In this document: positions 10,201 to 11,942 of the stretch, in pieces
How positions within the stretch are numbered: position 1 is the stretch's first letter
Layout of the letters: each line of letters opens with the position of its first letter
The notes under the pieces: generated by a model
Database searches by the model: none
The model's input: the letters and a program-made list of their open reading frames with translations, nothing else
Told to the model about the DNA's origin: nothing
Program-made: the position numbers and the translations under genes
Origin: Streptosporangiaceae bacterium
GTDB lineage: Bacteria > Actinomycetota > Actinomycetes > Streptosporangiales > Streptosporangiaceae
Direction: 5' to 3'
DNA: 11,942 nucleotides
Assembly: GCA_030038715.1 (NCBI GenBank)
Contig: JASHSO010000355.1
Span: forward strand, 1-11,942

Positions 10201-11163
10201 ATGGTCCGCGCCATCGGGCGCTATCTCGACCACCTGGCGGTAGAGCGGGGACTCGCGGCGCACACACTCCAGGCATACCGCCGCGACCTGCAGCGCTACG
10301 CCAGCGCGCTGGCGCCCCGCGGGATTACCGATATCGAGCAGGTCAGCACGCAAGATGTCGCCAACTTCCTGGCAGGCCTCAGGGAGGGTGACGGCGAGCA
10401 CCCGCCGCTTGCGGCGAGCTCGGCCGGCCGGGCGGTGGTCGCGGTCCGCGGGCTGCACGCGTTCGCGCTTGCCGAAGGGCTGACCGGCGCCGACCCGGCC
10501 CGGGTGATCCGCCCTCCGGCGCCGCCACGGCGCCTGCCCAAGGCGATTTCAGTCGAGGAGGTGGAACGGCTGCTGGCAGCGTCCGGCACCGGCAGCCCCG
10601 CAGCGTTGCGCGACCGTGCGCTGCTTGAGCTGCTGTACGGGACGGGAGCACGGATATCGGAGGCGGTAAGCCTCGACGTGGATGACATGGATTTGCCGGA
10701 CGAGCACGGCGAGCCTGGCCCGTCGCAGGCCGCCTCGCCGGTGCCTGCCACCGTGCGGCTGAACGGCAAGGGCGGGAAGCAGCGCCTGGTACCGGTTGGC
10801 AGCTTCGCCGCGGCCGCGGTGGCCGCCTACCTGGTCCGCGGCCGGCCCGCGCAGGCTGCGGCGGCCGCAGGCGGTCAGCCAAGCCCGGCCCTGTTCCTGA
10901 ATGCCAGGGGCGGCCGCCTGACGCGTCAGGGGGCGTGGGGCGCGCTGCGGGCGGCGGCTGCCCGGGCCGGGCTGCCCCAGGTGTCGCCGCACGTCCTGCG
11001 GCATTCGTTCGCCACGCATCTGCTGGACGGAGGCGCCGACGTACGGGTCGTTCAGGAGTTGCTCGGCCATGCCTCGGTCACGACGACGCAGATCTACACG
11101 CTGGTCACTGTCGACCGACTGCGCGAGGTCTACGCTGCCGCGCATCCGCGCGCGCTTCGATAA
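10201..11163 (+). CDS. xerD: Tyrosine recombinase XerD
   Basis: With XerC-type partners, XerD resolves chromosome dimers at dif sites during division. The 320-residue product has an N-terminal SAM-like core-binding domain (about 1-95, with [19 protein letters not shown]) and a catalytic domain with the full active site: R151 (TGARISE), K190 (NGKGGKQR), H264 and R267 (HVLRH), H290 (LGHASVTTT) and nucleophile Y299. Between R151 and K190 there is an insertion of about 15 residues compared with E. coli XerD, rich in Pro, Ala and Glu (around 165-182). The end, YAAAHPRA, is typical of XerD. ATG 10201 lies 5 bases after the ald stop and the nearest purine-rich site (GAGGTG, 10181-10186) is 14 bases away, so initiation probably depends on coupling with ald. 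No dif-like site is seen in the window. Confidence 0.94.
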   Translation: MVRAIGRYLDHLAVERGLAAHTLQAYRRDLQRYASALAPRGITDIEQVSTQDVANFLAGLREGDGEHPPLAASSAGRAVVAVRGLHAFALAEGLTGADPARVIRPPAPPRRLPKAISVEEVERLLAASGTGSPAALRDRALLELLYGTGARISEAVSLDVDDMDLPDEHGEPGPSQAASPVPATVRLNGKGGKQRLVPVGSFAAAAVAAYLVRGRPAQAAAAAGGQPSPALFLNARGGRLTRQGAWGALRAAAARAGLPQVSPHVLRHSFATHLLDGGADVRVVQELLGHASVTTTQIYTLVTVDRLREVYAAAHPRALR

Positions 11164-11236
11164 GACCGTCCTGACTGCGCGTGGCGGACATAGGCCCGGG
11201 TTAGCGAACATATTGGCAGTTCGGCGGTGCGCCGGC

Positions 11237-11266
11237 TTGCCGTCGCCATGTCGCAGGCCCTAGGGT
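11237..11266 (+). promoter_or_regulatory. Candidate promoter of the parA-like gene
   Basis: TTGCCG (11237-11242) and TAGGGT (11261-11266) are 18 bases apart; the -35 box matches at 4 of 6 positions and the -10 box has the actinobacterial TANNNT form. The start would be near 11272, about 45 bases before the GTG at 11317, with AGGAGG in the leader. This 153-base gap after xerD contains no open gene. Confidence 0.5.
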
Positions 11267-11316
11267 CCGGGGTTGAGTGAGCGCATCTGCGCGAGCCGCC
11301 AGGAGGTGCGGTAGCT

Positions 11317-11942
11317 GTGTCAGCATCCCAAACCCTGGACGTCAGGCCCGATCTGCTCGGTCCCACCGGGCGCCCCGTTCCGGTGTTTCCTGATCCCGAG
11401 CCCATTCTCATCCACGGCCCCGCGCGCATCGCAGCGGTATGCAATCAGAAGGGCGGTGTCGGGAAGACCACGACCACGATCAATCTCGGCGCTGCGCTGG
11501 CTGAGCACGGCCGCAGGGTCCTGCTCGTCGACTTCGACCCGCAGGGCGCGTTGTCGGTGGGCCTCGGCATCCAGCCGCACGAGCTCGACGCGACCGTGTA
11601 CAACCTGCTGATGGAACGGGGCATCACCGCGCCTGAGATTGTCATGAAGACCAGGGTCGACGGCATGGACCTGCTGCCGAGCAATATCGACCTGTCCGGC
11701 GCGGAAGTCCAGCTCGTGCACGAGGTGGGGCGCGAGTTCGTGCTCGGCCGCGTGCTGCAGCCGGTAATCCCCGACTACGACGTCATCTTGATCGACTGCC
11801 AGCCGTCGCTCGGCCTGCTGACGGTCAATGCCCTCGCTTGCGCGGACGGCGTGATTGTCCCGCTGGAATGTGAGTACTTCGCGCTCCGCGGGGTGGCGCT
11901 GCTCATGGAGACCATCGACAAGGTGTCGACCAGGCTCAGCCC
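11317..11942 (+). CDS. ParA/Soj-family ATPase (3' end outside window)
   Basis: The first 208 codons of a chromosome-partitioning-type ATPase, which runs off the right edge. After an N-terminal extension of about 40 residues rich in Pro (RPDLLGPTGRPVPVFPDP) comes the deviant Walker A motif KGGVGKTTT, with signature lysine K45 and P-loop lysine K50. Switch I follows as LLVDFDPQGALSVGLG and the Walker B region as VILIDCQPSLGLLTVNAL, then IVPLECEYFALRG. GTG 11317 is the start: it is in frame, and AGGAGG (11301-11306) lies 10 bases upstream. This is the ParA-like gene that in actinobacteria sits after xerD and usually before scpA/scpB, distinct from the parAB pair near oriC. It probably dimerises on ATP and works with ScpAB-type condensin or an unknown partner, which is inference. 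No ParB is in the window. Confidence 0.93.
   Translation, partial: MSASQTLDVRPDLLGPTGRPVPVFPDPEPILIHGPARIAAVCNQKGGVGKTTTTINLGAALAEHGRRVLLVDFDPQGALSVGLGIQPHELDATVYNLLMERGITAPEIVMKTRVDGMDLLPSNIDLSGAEVQLVHEVGREFVLGRVLQPVIPDYDVILIDCQPSLGLLTVNALACADGVIVPLECEYFALRGVALLMETIDKVSTRLS

Noticed and set aside
8924..10276. Long minus-strand open frame (450 codons) opposite ald, and similar ones opposite pyrG and rpsA
   Set aside because: Such frames arise from codon bias in high-GC genes; the translations are rich in Arg, Ala, Gly and Pro, show no domain, and the plus-strand genes are unmistakable.
11205..11223. CGAAC (11205-11209) and GTTCG (11219-11223) as a LexA box before parA
   Set aside because: The actinobacterial LexA box needs four bases between GAAC and GTTC; here there are nine.

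Overview
The window is high-GC DNA from an actinobacterium (Actinomycetota). The evidence is the strong G/C bias at third codon positions, frequent GTG/TTG starts, promoters with TANNNT -10 boxes, an S1 protein very close to the mycobacterial/streptomycete form, and gene order. The blocks rpsA-coaE-uvrB and pyrG-NUDIX-(ald)-xerD-parA are known from many actinobacterial chromosomes. A short CoaE without the extra C-terminal domain of mycobacteria, and ald between the NUDIX gene and xerD as I recall from Streptomyces-like orders, argue for a non-mycobacterial actinomycete. I cannot name the genus. Everything real reads on the plus strand. No tRNA, rRNA, CRISPR, insertion sequence or phage gene is visible, and no gene-free stretch exceeds 300 bases.

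Left part (1-4956): the 3' end of a GNAT acetyltransferase is followed by a 261-base gap with a good promoter and a long leader for rpsA (ribosomal protein S1). coaE (last step of coenzyme A synthesis) overlaps the rpsA stop and seems to start on CTG. uvrB (nucleotide excision repair) follows. A sequence fitting the RecA-independent (PafBC-type) DNA-damage promoter sits across the coaE stop codon, so uvrB can probably be induced apart from rpsA-coaE.

Middle (4957-6539): a secreted lipoprotein of unknown function and a multi-membrane-span EamA/DMT-like transporter. The transporter has a -10 box placed for leaderless transcription.

Right part (6540-11942): pyrG (CTP synthase), a NUDIX ADP-ribose pyrophosphatase, ald (alanine dehydrogenase), xerD (tyrosine recombinase for chromosome dimer resolution) and the first 208 codons of a ParA-family ATPase that runs off the window. 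Genes from pyrG to xerD are tightly spaced and may be one transcription unit; parA has its own candidate promoter.

The most interesting signal is the pyrG leader. An extended -10 box places the transcription start inside a CCCC run, and those C residues pair exactly with the GGG of the pyrG ribosome-binding site across a perfect 7-bp stem. This is the architecture of CTP-sensing start-site switching known for enterobacterial pyrC, here in front of the enzyme that makes CTP. Other points worth checking are the uvrB damage promoter, the CTG start of coaE, alternative pairings around the rpsA ribosome-binding site, and a perfect 8-bp dyad just before ald.
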